DNA from: Anaerolineales bacterium
Lineage (GTDB): Bacteria > Chloroflexota > Anaerolineae > Anaerolineales > DRMV01
Assembly: GCA_015491595.1 (NCBI GenBank)
Contig: WFVP01000137.1
Location: forward strand, 1 to 11,826
Direction: 5' to 3'
DNA length: 11,826 nt
Positions within the stretch are counted from its first letter, which is position 1; each line of letters starts with the position of its first letter. The notes under the pieces are model-generated. The model was not told the DNA's origin and ran no database searches. It was given only the letters and a program-made list of their open reading frames with translations. Below are positions 1 to 6,236 of this stretch, piece by piece. Both the position numbers and the translations under genes were made by a program.

Positions 1-191
1 CCCGCCTCACCAAGTCTCACCTCCATAAAGGATACCCCCGCCAGTTCGTGCTCCTGCACACTTTCGATAGTAAGCCGGAAACCTTCGTTCCTGGGCGCTT
101 TTGGAGACGTGCAGGAGGAAGCGAAAACAGGACAAAAACGCGAACGGTGCACCGCGGACCGCGAAGGGCACACGGCCTATATCGTGGGATG
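1..191. other. Left-edge intergenic stretch with possible start of an outside gene
   Basis: No convincing gene lies here. On the minus strand a GGAGG ribosome site (complement of 20-24) stands 9 bases before a GTG at 10-8, so a gene running off the left edge could begin there; only three codons would be visible, so this is a guess. Downstream of hinT on the minus strand is a 10-base palindrome, CGGTGCACCG (145-154), followed after six bases by a run of five T (complement of 134-138). This could be a weak terminator for the mtaB-hinT unit, but the stem is short and the T-run is detached. Confidence 0.3.
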
Positions 192-551
192 TTAGCGCGG
201 CATCACCATGGGGCCCAGGGGTTGCCCGCCGAAGAGGTGCATGTGCAGGTGCATGACCTCTTGCCCTGCGTGAGGGCCGTTGTTCACCAGGAGCCGGTAG
301 CCCGTCTTGGCCACACCGGTGCTCTCCGCCACCTGGCGGGCAGCGATGAAGAGCTGGCCCAGTGCGTCCCGGTGGGCTTCCGTGGCGTCGTTGGCCGACA
401 CGATGTGCTCTTTGGGCACGATGAGGATGTGCACGGGGGTGCGGGGGTTGATGTCGTGGAAGGCGACGACCAGGTCGTCCTCGTAGACCTTCTTGGCAGG
501 AATCTCGCCGGCGACGATTTTGCAGAAGACGCAGTTGGGGTCACGGGCCAT
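192..551 (-). CDS. hinT: HIT-family (HinT-type) purine nucleoside phosphoramidase/nucleotide hydrolase
   Basis: A 119-residue protein of the histidine-triad superfamily, full length for the Hint/PKCI branch. The active-site motif HLHMHLFGG is seen with His101, His103 and His105; by analogy with known Hint proteins the middle one, His103, would be the nucleophile. The N-terminus has CVFCKI (Cys7, Cys10), the zinc-type CxxC found in many bacterial members, and the usual INPRTPVHILIVPKEH segment follows at 35-49. Family members cleave AMP-lysine-like phosphoramidates and acyl-adenylates in the cytosol as homodimers; the physiological substrate is usually unclear. The start is set by AGGAGG (complement of 558-563) 6 bases upstream. 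It lies 15 bases after the mtaB stop, and its ribosome site fills that gap, so the two are almost certainly co-transcribed. Confidence 0.95.
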   Translation of the reverse strand: MARDPNCVFCKIVAGEIPAKKVYEDDLVVAFHDINPRTPVHILIVPKEHIVSANDATEAHRDALGQLFIAARQVAESTGVAKTGYRLLVNNGPHAGQEVMHLHMHLFGGQPLGPMVMPR

Positions 552-566
552 GGTGCACCTCCTACC

Positions 567-1889
567 TTATGGAGTTCGTAGGTCGTCGTCCGTCGATCGT
601 TGGTCGGTGGTGGGGAGGATTTCGCCGATGAGGGTATCATGGCCGTTTTCCCGGAGCAGGCGCACCGGGGTGAGGCGGTTCCACAGGTTCTCTGGGGCCA
701 GGGCCTGAACCCGCAGGTAATTGTCCGTCAGGCCGGTGAGGGTCCATCCCTGGGGTCCCAGGGTGCTCGCAGCCTCCCACAGGACCGTGAGGGTGCGGCC
801 CAAGAAGCGGCGGCGGTAGCGGGCCGCGCTTTCCTCCAGCACTGCGCGCATACGGGCATTACGCTCCTTCCGGACTCGGTGGGGGACGGGATGGGGCATG
901 CGCGCGGCCGCGGTGCCCGGCCGTTCCGAATAGGTGAAGACGTGTCCGCCGGCGAAGTCCATGGCCCGCACGAAGGCCAGGCTCTCTTCGAACTCGGCTT
1001 CCGTTTCGCCGGGGAAGCCTACGATGATGTCCGTGGTGATGGCCACATCGGGGATGAAACGCCGGGCCGTTTCCACCAGGCGGGCATAGGATTCCGGGGT
1101 GGTCCGTCGAGCCATACGCCGGAGCACCGAGGCGCTCCCCGATTGCAAAGGGAGGTGCAGGTGGCGGCACAGGCGGGGGTCCTCCCAGAGTTCGAAGAAG
1201 TCCTCGGGCAGGTCCCAGGGTTCCAGGGAGGAAAGGCGCAGTCGAGGGATGGGCAGCCGCCGTAAGAGGATGGCCACCAGGTCCTTGAGGTGCATTGGTG
1301 GGTCGAAGTCCTTCCCCCAGGCTCCCAGGTGTACACCCGTGAGCACGATTTCCTGCGCGCCGCCCTGAAGCGCCGCCTTGACGTCCCGGACCACGTCCTC
1401 GACGGGGCGGCTGCGGGAAGGGCCTCGGGCCACAGTGGTGATGCAGAAGGTACAGCGCAGGTCGCAGCCGTCCTGGACTTTGATGAACGCCCGGGTGCGT
1501 AATCGAAGACCGGGTAGGGGTGTGCGCTCCACGGGTTCCAGGTCGAAGGTTTCCTGCGGCAGATTCAAGACCGTGGCCACGAGACGGTCCTTCTCCAGAT
1601 TAGGGACCACCCATCGCACCCCGGGTAACGCACGCGCGCTTTGGGGGTCCAGGCTGACCCAGCACCCGGTGACCGCGATGGCTCCGGCGCCCGCGCGAGC
1701 CACCCGGCGGATGAGTTTCCGGGAGTCGGCCACGGCCTTTTGGGTGACCGCGCAGGTGTTCACCACCACCAGGTCGGCCTCCCTGGGGGAAGCCACCAGG
1801 GTATGACCCGCGGCCCGAAACTGCCGGGCCATGGCCTCGATTTCGCTCTGGTTCAGACGACACCCAACGGTGTCCAGATAGACCTTCAT
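567..1889 (-). CDS. mtaB: tRNA (N6-threonylcarbamoyladenosine(37)-C2)-methylthiotransferase MtaB
   Basis: A 440-residue radical-SAM methylthiotransferase. The family adds a methylthio group to t6A37 of tRNAs decoding ANN codons, using two 4Fe-4S clusters. The N-terminal domain shows the three cluster cysteines: Cys10 in TVGCRLNQSE, Cys46 in VNTCAVT and Cys76 in VTGC. The radical-SAM motif is CDLRCTFC (Cys142, Cys146, Cys149). The C-terminal ~65 residues resemble a TRAM RNA-binding domain (GLTDNYLRV and so on). The TVGCRLNQ and NTCAVT wording fits MtaB (YqeV) rather than MiaB or RimO. The ATG at 1889 is preferred to an in-frame start at 1928, for three reasons: the homologous region begins there; GGAGAG (complement of 1901-1906) lies 11 bases upstream; and the TATAAT box at 1936-1931 would place transcription start downstream of 1928. 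It is followed closely by hinT. Confidence 0.95.
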   Translation of the reverse strand: MKVYLDTVGCRLNQSEIEAMARQFRAAGHTLVASPREADLVVVNTCAVTQKAVADSRKLIRRVARAGAGAIAVTGCWVSLDPQSARALPGVRWVVPNLEKDRLVATVLNLPQETFDLEPVERTPLPGLRLRTRAFIKVQDGCDLRCTFCITTVARGPSRSRPVEDVVRDVKAALQGGAQEIVLTGVHLGAWGKDFDPPMHLKDLVAILLRRLPIPRLRLSSLEPWDLPEDFFELWEDPRLCRHLHLPLQSGSASVLRRMARRTTPESYARLVETARRFIPDVAITTDIIVGFPGETEAEFEESLAFVRAMDFAGGHVFTYSERPGTAAARMPHPVPHRVRKERNARMRAVLEESAARYRRRFLGRTLTVLWEAASTLGPQGWTLTGLTDNYLRVQALAPENLWNRLTPVRLLRENGHDTLIGEILPTTDQRSTDDDLRTP

Positions 1890-1930
1890 CCTGCCAGTGC
1901 CTCTCCGGTTTTCCAAGACGACGCACAAGG

Positions 1931-1936
1931 ATTATA
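1931..1936 (-). promoter_or_regulatory. -10 box (TATAAT) of the mtaB-hinT promoter
   Basis: The minus strand reads a perfect TATAAT here. Transcription would begin near 1924, giving a leader of about 35 bases to the mtaB ATG at 1889. No good -35 is seen: at 17-base spacing the hexamer is TGCTTG (1959-1954), a poor match, and it lies inside the left arm of the adjacent hairpin (1946-1985). Confidence 0.6.
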
Positions 1937-1945
1937 CAAGAGAAG

Positions 1946-1985
1946 AAAGCAAACAAGCAGCGTGGAACCGCTGCTTGTTTGCTTT
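1946..1985 (-). terminator. 17-bp perfect hairpin, intrinsic terminator after the S9 peptidase pair
   Basis: Arms 1946-1962 and 1969-1985 are perfectly complementary (AAAGCAAACAAGCAGCG and its complement) around the 6-base loop TGGAAC. The outer stem is A-rich on the left and T-rich on the right. On the minus strand the stem runs into CTTTCTTCTCTTGT, a broken T-tract. It lies 84 bases past the stop of the peptidase gene and just upstream of the mtaB -10 box, so it fits as the end of the peptidase transcript. It resembles the hairpins at 6051-6095 and 9885-9929. Confidence 0.7.
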
Positions 1986-2029
1986 TTCCTCGCGATCCCG
2001 GAGTCACAAAGACCCATACGCACGCCCCA

Positions 2030-2066
2030 AAGGGTAGGGGAGGGCACCGCCCTCCCCTAATCCCTT
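2030..2066 (-). repeat. GC-rich palindrome directly after the S9 peptidase stop codon
   Basis: An 11-bp perfect stem (2035-2045 with 2049-2059, TAGGGGAGGGC) closes a 3-base loop ACC. It continues, after a 2-base bulge (2060-2061), with five more pairs AAGGG/CCCTT (2030-2034 with 2062-2066). It begins 3 bases after the TGA at 2071-2069. No T-tract follows on the minus strand, so it is not a classic terminator by itself. It could protect the mRNA 3' end, or be a copy of a dispersed intergenic palindrome. GTAGGGG...CCCCTAC palindromes are, from memory, frequent in Chloroflexota genomes; that link is inference. Confidence 0.55.
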
Positions 2067-2068
2067 CG

Positions 2069-3898
2069 TCAAAGCAGATGCTCTTCCAAGAAGTGGAGGA
2101 TGGTGGTGTACAGGTCCTCCAGGGTTGCGGGTTTTCGGAAGCCGTGGCCTTCGCCCTCATAGAGGCGGAAGATATGGGGAACCCTGTTCCGACGCAGGGC
2201 CTCGACCAGCCTTTCGGTCTGATTTGGGGGAACCACTTTATCCTCGCTCCCTTGGAACAGGGCGATGGGCGTGCGGAGGCGTTCCGCGTGGTACAGGGGG
2301 GACCAGGCCCGGTATCTGGCCGCGGCTTCGGGCAGGGGACCCACCAGATGGGCGGTATAGCGGCGTTCGAACTTGTGGGTTTCACGGTCCAGGGCAAAGA
2401 GGTCTGTCACGGGATACAGGGCAATGCCCACCCGGAAGACATCCGGATGGCGGATAAGGGTGTTGAGCACGGTGTAGCCTCCCGCACTGCCCCCCATGAT
2501 GGCCAGACGACGGCCATCGGCCAGGCCTTCCCGGGTCAGGTAATGGGCCAGGCTCACCGCGTCGTTCACATCCACCTCCCCCCACCGACCGCGTAGCGCG
2601 AGCATGTAATCGCGACCATATCCGGTGGAGCCTCGGTAGTTCAGTTCCACATAGGCATATCCCCGGCTGGTGAAGAACGCAGCCTGGGCGTTGAAGTTGG
2701 CCACCCGTTGGGACGTAGGCCCACCGTGTACCGAGACAATGGCTGGCGGAGGGCCTTCCGTTCGGGCTCCGGTGGGCGGATAGTACAGGGCATGAACCGA
2801 GGCGCCCTCTTCGTTGACCCAGGTGATGGGCCTGGGCTCGGGAAGAACCTGGGGCGGCAGATGTTCGGAGGACGAACGGGCCACCACGGTGAAGGCGTCC
2901 TCGGACGCGGGATGTGTCGGTTCCCAGACCACCACCCGTTCGGGTATCCGCGGGGAAGAGGCCAGGAAGGCCACGCGCTGGCCGTCCCCGGCACCCGCCG
3001 GTTGTCGCAACCACGTGTAAGGCGCTGGGTCCATTTCCCGCACCGCGCCCTCCAGGTTGACTACCAGGACCCGGGTCCACCCCCGGCGGTTTTCCAGCAC
3101 GACCAGGGTTTCGGCATCCAGCCAGGTGAAGGCCCGCAGGCCCTGCACCCAGGCGGGGGGCAACATGACCCGGTCGGTCACCAGCGGACGTCGAGCGCCT
3201 GTGCTCAGGTCATAAAGATAGAGGGTGTCCAGGTTGTCTTCCTGCACCAGGTAGGCCAGGTAGCGGCCGTCGGGGGAAAACGCGGGCTGGAAGACTGGGG
3301 TGTCTTCGTCTCCGGCCAGGTGCTGCACATGGGTGAATTGTCCATGGTCCCAGCGGGCCAGCATCAGGCGGGTACCGTCCCAGGGCATCTGGGGGAAATC
3401 CCATTCCACCCAGGCCACGTAATCCATCGAGGGGTGCCAGGCCGGCTGCATGTAGAAATCCGCGCCTCGCGCCAGGATGCGCGGCCATTGGGAGCCGTCC
3501 GCGGGCACGCTGGCCAGGACGTCCACGTCTTCATAGGTATGCACGAAGAGCACCCAACGGCCATCGGGGGACACCGTGGGCGAAGCAAAACCGCCGAAGG
3601 CCGGTGTGATAGGCCGGGGCAGGCCATGAGGCAGGTCCTGGCGGTACAGGCGCCCGTTGGCCACGAAAACCACGAACCCAGGCCCCGTGCCGAAGTCACC
3701 GCCGCCGTAGCCCACACCGGGCCGCAGGCTCAGGTCCCGGAAGAGGTCTTGGGGAGCCTGCCCTTCCCAACGTCGAAGCAGGGTCTGCTTGCCCCGGCTT
3801 TCCGACCAGAACAAAACGCGACCCTCCGGGTCCCACTGCACATCGTTGAAACGGTACAGCGTGGCCAGAAAGCGGGGGGAGATAGGGAACAGGGTCAT
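2069..3898 (-). CDS. S9-family serine peptidase (prolyl oligopeptidase/acylaminoacyl-peptidase type)
   Basis: A 609-residue protein. Residues ~1-345 look like a WD40/TolB-like beta-propeller, with repeated SPDGR-type blades ([22 protein letters not shown]). Residues ~355-609 form the alpha/beta-hydrolase domain. The catalytic triad can be placed: nucleophile Ser471 in GGSAGGY, Asp553 in GSEDKVVP and His585 in GEGHGF; the HGGP oxyanion-type motif and the NYRGSTGYG segment are also present. Members hydrolyse short peptides or N-acyl amino acids, with the propeller limiting substrate size. No signal peptide is seen, so it is probably cytosolic. The ATG at 3898 has GGAGG (complement of 3906-3910) 7 bases upstream. 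It lies 150 bases downstream of a second S9 peptidase in the same direction. The exact specificity cannot be read from the sequence. Confidence 0.93.
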   Translation of the reverse strand: MTLFPISPRFLATLYRFNDVQWDPEGRVLFWSESRGKQTLLRRWEGQAPQDLFRDLSLRPGVGYGGGDFGTGPGFVVFVANGRLYRQDLPHGLPRPITPAFGGFASPTVSPDGRWVLFVHTYEDVDVLASVPADGSQWPRILARGADFYMQPAWHPSMDYVAWVEWDFPQMPWDGTRLMLARWDHGQFTHVQHLAGDEDTPVFQPAFSPDGRYLAYLVQEDNLDTLYLYDLSTGARRPLVTDRVMLPPAWVQGLRAFTWLDAETLVVLENRRGWTRVLVVNLEGAVREMDPAPYTWLRQPAGAGDGQRVAFLASSPRIPERVVVWEPTHPASEDAFTVVARSSSEHLPPQVLPEPRPITWVNEEGASVHALYYPPTGARTEGPPPAIVSVHGGPTSQRVANFNAQAAFFTSRGYAYVELNYRGSTGYGRDYMLALRGRWGEVDVNDAVSLAHYLTREGLADGRRLAIMGGSAGGYTVLNTLIRHPDVFRVGIALYPVTDLFALDRETHKFERRYTAHLVGPLPEAAARYRAWSPLYHAERLRTPIALFQGSEDKVVPPNQTERLVEALRRNRVPHIFRLYEGEGHGFRKPATLEDLYTTILHFLEEHLL

Positions 3899-4048
3899 GG
3901 AGAGGCCTCCATTGCTGCCGGGAGTGGGTAGGGTAAAGCGAAAGTCTCGCGGCTTGAATTTGCCCTTGTGGACCCAGCCCAGAATAGATATCCGTGAGGT
4001 AACCTGCTACGTGCTGCAAGTATTTGCTCGCTTTCTACCCTGCGGGGC
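3899..4048. other. Gap between the two S9 peptidase genes
   Basis: On the minus strand I see only the GGAGG ribosome site of the downstream gene (complement of 3906-3910). No stable hairpin with a T-tract and no convincing -35/-10 pair was found, so the two peptidases may be read as one transcript. Confidence 0.4.
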
Positions 4049-5902
4049 CTATGCCTCGGCCCGTCCACCCAGGTGCTTGGCCAGGAAGCGCTCCGCGCGA
4101 CGGAAGAAGTCCAGGCGGTTTTCGGGCTTGAAGAAGCCGTGGCCCTCGTCGGGGTACTCCACGTACTCCACCTCTTTGCCCGCTTTCCGCAAAGCCTCCA
4201 CGATTTGCAGGCTTTCCTGGCGCTTCACCCGAGGGTCGTTGGCGCCCTGACCGATGAGCAAGGGCGCGCGAATGTTTTCGACGTGGAACAGGGGCGAGAC
4301 CGCGCGCAGCAGGTCTGCGTCCTTTTCGGGATGCCCCATGCGGTTGTGGAAGATGGCGACCAGGGGCTTCCAGTAGGGCGGGATGCTTTCCAGCAGGGTG
4401 AACAGGTTGGAAGGACCCACGATGTCCACGCCACAGGCATATAGGTCGGGCGTAAAGGTCAGCCCTGCGAGGGTGGCGTATCCGCCATAGGACCCGCCCA
4501 TGATGCCGATGCGCCTGGGGTCCGCGATGCCCTGTTCCACCAGCCACCGGGCCGCGTCGGTCAGGTCGTCCTGCATCTTGCGCCCCCACTGCTTGTTCCC
4601 CGCATTGAGGAAGGCCTTGCCGTAGCCCACCGAACCCCGGAAGTTCACCTGGAGCACCGCGTAGCCCCGGTTGGCCAGCCACTGGGCGATGGGTTCCCAG
4701 CCCCAAAGGTCCCGGGACCAGGGGCCGCCGTGGGGGTAAATGACCGCGGGCAGGTTCCTGGGTTCCACGCCGGGAGGCAGGGTGAGGTAGCCGTGCAGGG
4801 TGAGCCCGTCCCGGGCGGGAATGCGCACGGGTTTGCGCTCGGCCAGGGGGTACTGCTCGATTTCCGGTCGGGAGATGAAGAGCAAACGGGCCTCGCCCGT
4901 CTCCCGGTCGTACAGGTAGTAGTGCAGGGACTGGCGGTCGCCGTCGTAGACCACAATCCAGCGGCGGTTGGCCAGGTCCCGGCTGAACACGCCGAACTGT
5001 CGTCCGGATTCGACCTGGGCCAGGCGGTCGAAGTCGGCCTCCAGAGCCGGGTCCAGCACCACCCACTCCTGCTTCTCCCGGTACACGGCGACGGCTTCAG
5101 GCCGGGCCGCGCGTGGGTGGAAGAGGAAAGCCGAACCCAGGGTCGGGTCGCCCATGCCCATGTCGTACTCCGGGTCGGTGGCCAGTACCTGCTCGTGCCC
5201 TGTGTTCAGGTCGTAGGCCCGCAGGGACGAGGTTTCCTGGTTCACGCTGCTGAACAGGTACAGGGTGTTCCCCCGGAGTTCCACGGGTTCCACGAACACG
5301 TCTTCCAGACCCCAGCGGTAGAAGGGGTGCCAGACTTCGCCGTCCCAAAGCAGCAACTCCCCACCGCCGTCATCGGTCATGCGCTGGGCCACCCGTACCC
5401 GCAGGGCTTCGTCCGCGACGAAGTGGATGGCCCCGATGTCGTTTTGCAGCACTCGCTCCCGCTGACCCGTAGGCAGATGCACGCGGTACACGTCGTGCAA
5501 TGCGGGGTCCCGGTCGTTGAGGGCCAGCAGGACCTCATCGGGATGATTGGGGTGCAACCGGACGAAACGGGCCTGCACACCTTCCCCTGGAGTGAGCAAC
5601 CGGGGCTCACCGCCTTTGGGGGACAGGGCATACACCCGCCAGTTCTCGTCGCCGTCCTTGTCCTGGATGTAGAGCAGGTCGCCGTTGTAGGCCCAGGTGA
5701 AGGCCTGGATGCCCCGGCCACGGTCCGACGTCACCCGGCGGGTTTCGCCCGTTTCCAGGTCCTGTACCCACAGGTTGAGCACGCCCTCCCAGGGACGCTG
5801 GAAGGCCAGAAAGCGCCCGTCAGGGGAGATGCGCACGTTGGCGTATTCCGGATGGGCGAAGAAGCGTTCTAAGGGGATGAGGGGAATGTTCGTCATGGAC
5901 AT
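4049..5902 (-). CDS. S9-family serine peptidase, second member of a tandem pair
   Basis: A 617-residue protein with an N-terminal propeller-like region (~1-345; [11 protein letters not shown] near the start, several DLETG/DLNTG blades) and a C-terminal alpha/beta-hydrolase. The triad is Ser471 in GGSYGGY, Asp556 in GANDPRV and His588 in [14 protein letters not shown] and [10 protein letters not shown] are typical of acylaminoacyl-peptidase/dipeptidyl-peptidase relatives. No signal peptide is seen, so it is probably cytosolic and acts on peptides. An upstream in-frame ATG at 5944 is less likely: AGGAG (complement of 5910-5914) stands 7 bases before the ATG at 5902, and the TATAAT box at 5952-5947 would put the transcript start near 5940. 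A second ATG at 5896 is also possible. It is the first gene of the peptidase pair; 150 bases separate it from the next one, with no clear terminator or promoter between. Confidence 0.93.
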   Translation of the reverse strand: MSMTNIPLIPLERFFAHPEYANVRISPDGRFLAFQRPWEGVLNLWVQDLETGETRRVTSDRGRGIQAFTWAYNGDLLYIQDKDGDENWRVYALSPKGGEPRLLTPGEGVQARFVRLHPNHPDEVLLALNDRDPALHDVYRVHLPTGQRERVLQNDIGAIHFVADEALRVRVAQRMTDDGGGELLLWDGEVWHPFYRWGLEDVFVEPVELRGNTLYLFSSVNQETSSLRAYDLNTGHEQVLATDPEYDMGMGDPTLGSAFLFHPRAARPEAVAVYREKQEWVVLDPALEADFDRLAQVESGRQFGVFSRDLANRRWIVVYDGDRQSLHYYLYDRETGEARLLFISRPEIEQYPLAERKPVRIPARDGLTLHGYLTLPPGVEPRNLPAVIYPHGGPWSRDLWGWEPIAQWLANRGYAVLQVNFRGSVGYGKAFLNAGNKQWGRKMQDDLTDAARWLVEQGIADPRRIGIMGGSYGGYATLAGLTFTPDLYACGVDIVGPSNLFTLLESIPPYWKPLVAIFHNRMGHPEKDADLLRAVSPLFHVENIRAPLLIGQGANDPRVKRQESLQIVEALRKAGKEVEYVEYPDEGHGFFKPENRLDFFRRAERFLAKHLGGRAEA

Positions 5903-5946
5903 GCCTCTACTCCTGGAAGTTCGGTAGTCGCGGTCTGGAGTCACTT

Positions 5947-5952
5947 ATTATA
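5947..5952 (-). promoter_or_regulatory. -10 box (TATAAT) of the S9 peptidase promoter
   Basis: A perfect TATAAT on the minus strand, 45 bases upstream of the ATG at 5902, giving a leader of roughly 38 bases. No good TTGACA-like hexamer is present at 16-18 bases spacing (AAGATA at 17). Confidence 0.55.
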
Positions 5953-6050
5953 ACCCTGTCACATACCCATATCTTGCGAGATTCAAGACTGAAGTTATCT
6001 TCGGCATATCTCGCGTAGTTCTGACCGGACACGGGACCGCGGGAAGAAAG

Positions 6051-6095
6051 ATAAATTGATGCAGCGGCGGCGAAGCCGCTGCTGCATCAATTTAT
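6051..6095. terminator. 21-bp near-perfect hairpin between divergent genes
   Basis: Arms 6051-6071 and 6075-6095 pair over 21 positions, with a single G-U at 6066/6080, around the 3-base loop GAA. The outer stem is AT-rich (ATAAATTGATG / CATCAATTTAT) and the inner stem GC-rich. It is symmetric, so it would act on either strand. It sits between divergent promoters, where neither neighbour needs a terminator. It may insulate the operon from transcription coming from the other side, or be a dispersed palindrome. It shares AAATTGATG outer arms with the hairpin at 9885-9929. Confidence 0.6.
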
Positions 6096-6116
6096 TTCCC
6101 CTTCTTCCATGTGGAC

Positions 6117-6139
6117 GGTGAACCTCGATGCAGTTCACC
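6117..6139. promoter_or_regulatory. Inverted repeat GGTGAAC-N9-GTTCACC, candidate operator
   Basis: A perfect 7-bp inverted repeat (6117-6123 and 6133-6139) with a 9-base spacer, so half-sites are 16 bases apart. That geometry suits a dimeric DNA-binding protein. It overlaps by three bases the first of the 11-bp tandem repeats at 6137. Confidence 0.4.
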
Positions 6140-6169
6140 TATAGGTTGCGTATAGGAAACCTGTAGGTC
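6137..6169 (+). repeat. Three 11-bp tandem repeats, candidate activator or repressor site
   Basis: The units are ACCTATAGGTT (6137-6147), GCGTATAGGAA (6148-6158) and ACCTGTAGGTC (6159-6169), with the core (T/G)TAGG repeated exactly once per 11 bases. Units 1 and 3 are near-palindromes (ACCTATAGGT, ACCTGTAGGT) two helical turns apart. The block ends 19 bases before the -10-like TAGAAT, where the -35 should be. Direct repeats on an 11-bp step are the known binding arrangement of SARP/BTAD regulators, though the distance to the -10 here is larger than the usual SARP arrangement. Confidence 0.5.
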
Positions 6170-6188
6170 GGCCCCTTTTTCGCCTCCA

Positions 6189-6194
6189 TAGAAT
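6189..6194 (+). promoter_or_regulatory. Candidate -10 box (TAGAAT) of the surface-protein operon
   Basis: TAGAAT differs from TATAAT at one position and lies 43 bases before the ATG at 6237. No -35-like hexamer stands at 16-18 bases spacing (GGTCGG at 17), which would fit an activator-dependent promoter using the 11-bp repeats just upstream. Confidence 0.35.
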
Positions 6195-6236
6195 GAGGTT
6201 GTTCCGCCTATGCCCTGGTAGCGGAGGAGCAAGGTC

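Larger units (their letters stand above)
5903..6236. promoter_or_regulatory. 334-base divergent control region
   Basis: This region separates the minus-strand peptidase pair from the plus-strand surface-protein operon. In order it holds the peptidase ribosome site and -10 box, about 100 bases with no recognised signal (5953-6050), a 21-bp hairpin (6051-6095), a 7-bp inverted repeat (6117-6139), three 11-bp tandem repeats (6137-6169), a -10-like TAGAAT (6189-6194) and a strong ribosome site GGAGGAG (6223-6229). No open reading frame in it looks real. Confidence 0.65.

Noticed and set aside
48..581. Plus-strand open frame of 177 codons
   Set aside because: It lies opposite hinT, has no family resemblance and no ribosome site; the minus-strand HIT protein explains the region.
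1889..1928. Upstream in-frame start for mtaB at 1928
   Set aside because: It would lie upstream of the start predicted by the TATAAT box, and the extra 13 residues are not family-like.
2708..3931. Plus-strand open frame of 407 codons
   Set aside because: Long because of GC-rich codon bias opposite the S9 peptidase; its composition (Gly, Arg, His, Gln) is that of an antisense shadow.
4730..5872. Plus-strand open frame of 380 codons
   Set aside because: Antisense to the second S9 peptidase, whose triad and propeller are intact.
5902..5944. Upstream in-frame start for the S9 peptidase at 5944
   Set aside because: AGGAG stands 7 bases before the ATG at 5902, and the -10 box at 5952-5947 leaves no leader for 5944.
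6137..6194. A strict SARP-type promoter
   Set aside because: The repeat step (11 bp) fits, but the gap to the -10-like box (19 bases) is longer than the usual SARP spacing; kept only as a hypothesis.
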